Shown here: positions 32,349-32,810 of the stretch, in pieces
Layout of the letters: each line of letters opens with the position of its first letter
How positions within the stretch are numbered: the first letter of the stretch is position 1
NCBI GenBank assembly: GCA_021848385.1
Contig: JAJZUQ010000037.1
Coordinates: 1-32,810, forward strand
Direction of reading: 5' to 3'
Length of the DNA: 32,810 bases
From: Deltaproteobacteria bacterium
GTDB lineage: Bacteria; Desulfobacterota; Desulfuromonadia; Geobacterales; Geobacteraceae
Notes under the pieces: model-generated
Databases searched by the model: none
What the model saw: only the letters and a program-made list of their open reading frames with translations
What the model was told of the DNA's origin: nothing
Made by a program: the position numbers and the translations under genes

Positions 32349-32810
32349 ATGGCAGATTTCGACAAGGCCCTGGCGGTAGGACGCCCCGCCAACATCCAGA
32401 GGCTCTTCCCCAATTCCAAGGCCCTCATCGTCAGCGGCAAGGTCATCGACCGGGCCATGCTCGCCAAGGGCAACGCCCTCGCACTGGCCGCCAACGGCCG
32501 CAACTACTTCGTCATCCGTGGGGTGCTTAGGGCAGCCCAGCGGGCGAATGCGGCGGTGATCATCGAGATCGCCAAATCGGAGGGGGGGCAGAAATCCTAC
32601 TGCGCCGTGAGCTACTGGAACATGGCCCGCATCGTCGACGCCCTCTGTAACGAACTTTCCATAACCGTGCCGGTGGCGATCCACGCCGACCACTACGGGA
32701 TCAAGAACGACAAAGACCTGGCTGCCGCCAAGGTGGAAGTGCCGACCATGTTCGAGGCGGGGATCACCTCCATCGCCATCGACGCCTCCCACCTCCCCGA
32801 CGACGAGAAC
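32349..32810 (+). CDS. fba: Class II fructose-bisphosphate aldolase, 3' end missing
   Basis: The first 154 residues of a metal-dependent aldolase for glycolysis and gluconeogenesis. A class II core is visible: VPVAIHADHYGIKN with metal and catalytic residues (HADH), and SIAIDASHLPDDEN, which matches the conserved IDxSHLP..EN stretch of FbaA/GatY enzymes. The gene runs off the window end. AAAGGAG lies 6 nt before the ATG, and a good promoter lies upstream. Tagatose-bisphosphate aldolase is an alternative within the family. Confidence 0.88.
   Translation, partial: MADFDKALAVGRPANIQRLFPNSKALIVSGKVIDRAMLAKGNALALAANGRNYFVIRGVLRAAQRANAAVIIEIAKSEGGQKSYCAVSYWNMARIVDALCNELSITVPVAIHADHYGIKNDKDLAAAKVEVPTMFEAGITSIAIDASHLPDDEN

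Overview
The window looks like chromosomal DNA of a Geobacter-type bacterium (Geobacteraceae, Desulfuromonadales). This is inferred from gene content and style, not from a database match: two Amt/PII ammonium cassettes, several histidine kinases, sigma-54 promoters with an NtrC-family regulator, a Kup potassium transporter, a B12-binding-type radical SAM protein, and many dispersed palindromic repeats in moderately GC-rich DNA. No rRNA, tRNA, CRISPR array, integrase or transposase gene was seen.

Region 1 (1-7.0 kb) handles nitrogen and potassium. It holds the 3' part of an ammonium transporter, a PII gene with its terminator, kup, then a second PII gene and a second ammonium transporter with a signal peptide, and a small histidine kinase. 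The second PII/amt cassette has a sigma-54 promoter followed by a hexaloop hairpin and an intrinsic terminator, the layout expected of ANTAR-type antitermination. A 177-nt rod-like RNA structure follows the second amt, ahead of a strong terminator.

Region 2 (7.3-9.8 kb) holds a radical SAM protein and an inositol-phosphatase-family enzyme.

Region 3 (9.8-17.7 kb) is the most interesting part. A membrane histidine kinase with two Cache-like sensor repeats, an SPFH/GYF protein, a zinc-ribbon protein and an NtrC-type response regulator are followed by three copies of TTTGCA-N4-TGCAAA, a near-consensus sigma-54 promoter, and an operon-like run of four genes: a 63-aa Cys-rich protein, a 40-aa and an 83-aa membrane peptide, and a roughly eight-helix membrane protein that I do not recognise. 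I propose this as a self-contained envelope-sensing and response module.

Region 4 (17.8-32.8 kb) is metabolic and mixed: a LOG-family hydrolase, an aldo/keto reductase with a ferredoxin tail, an unknown helical protein, an RlmI-like methyltransferase, SlyX, a DUF2721 protein, the aguA-aguB putrescine pathway, a NudC-type NADH pyrophosphatase, a DUF4149 protein, a secreted DUF4124-like protein, a DUF2156 protein, the tRNA 2-selenouridine synthase MnmH, a P-type ATPase of the Na,K-ATPase (P2C) type, and the 5' part of a class II fructose-bisphosphate aldolase gene.

Repeats are frequent. There are four copies of a ~150-bp element with terminal inverted repeats, two members of a GACGCAAAGAA-type inverted repeat, three ACCTCT-type tracts, two REP-like palindrome clusters and a 7-bp tandem repeat.
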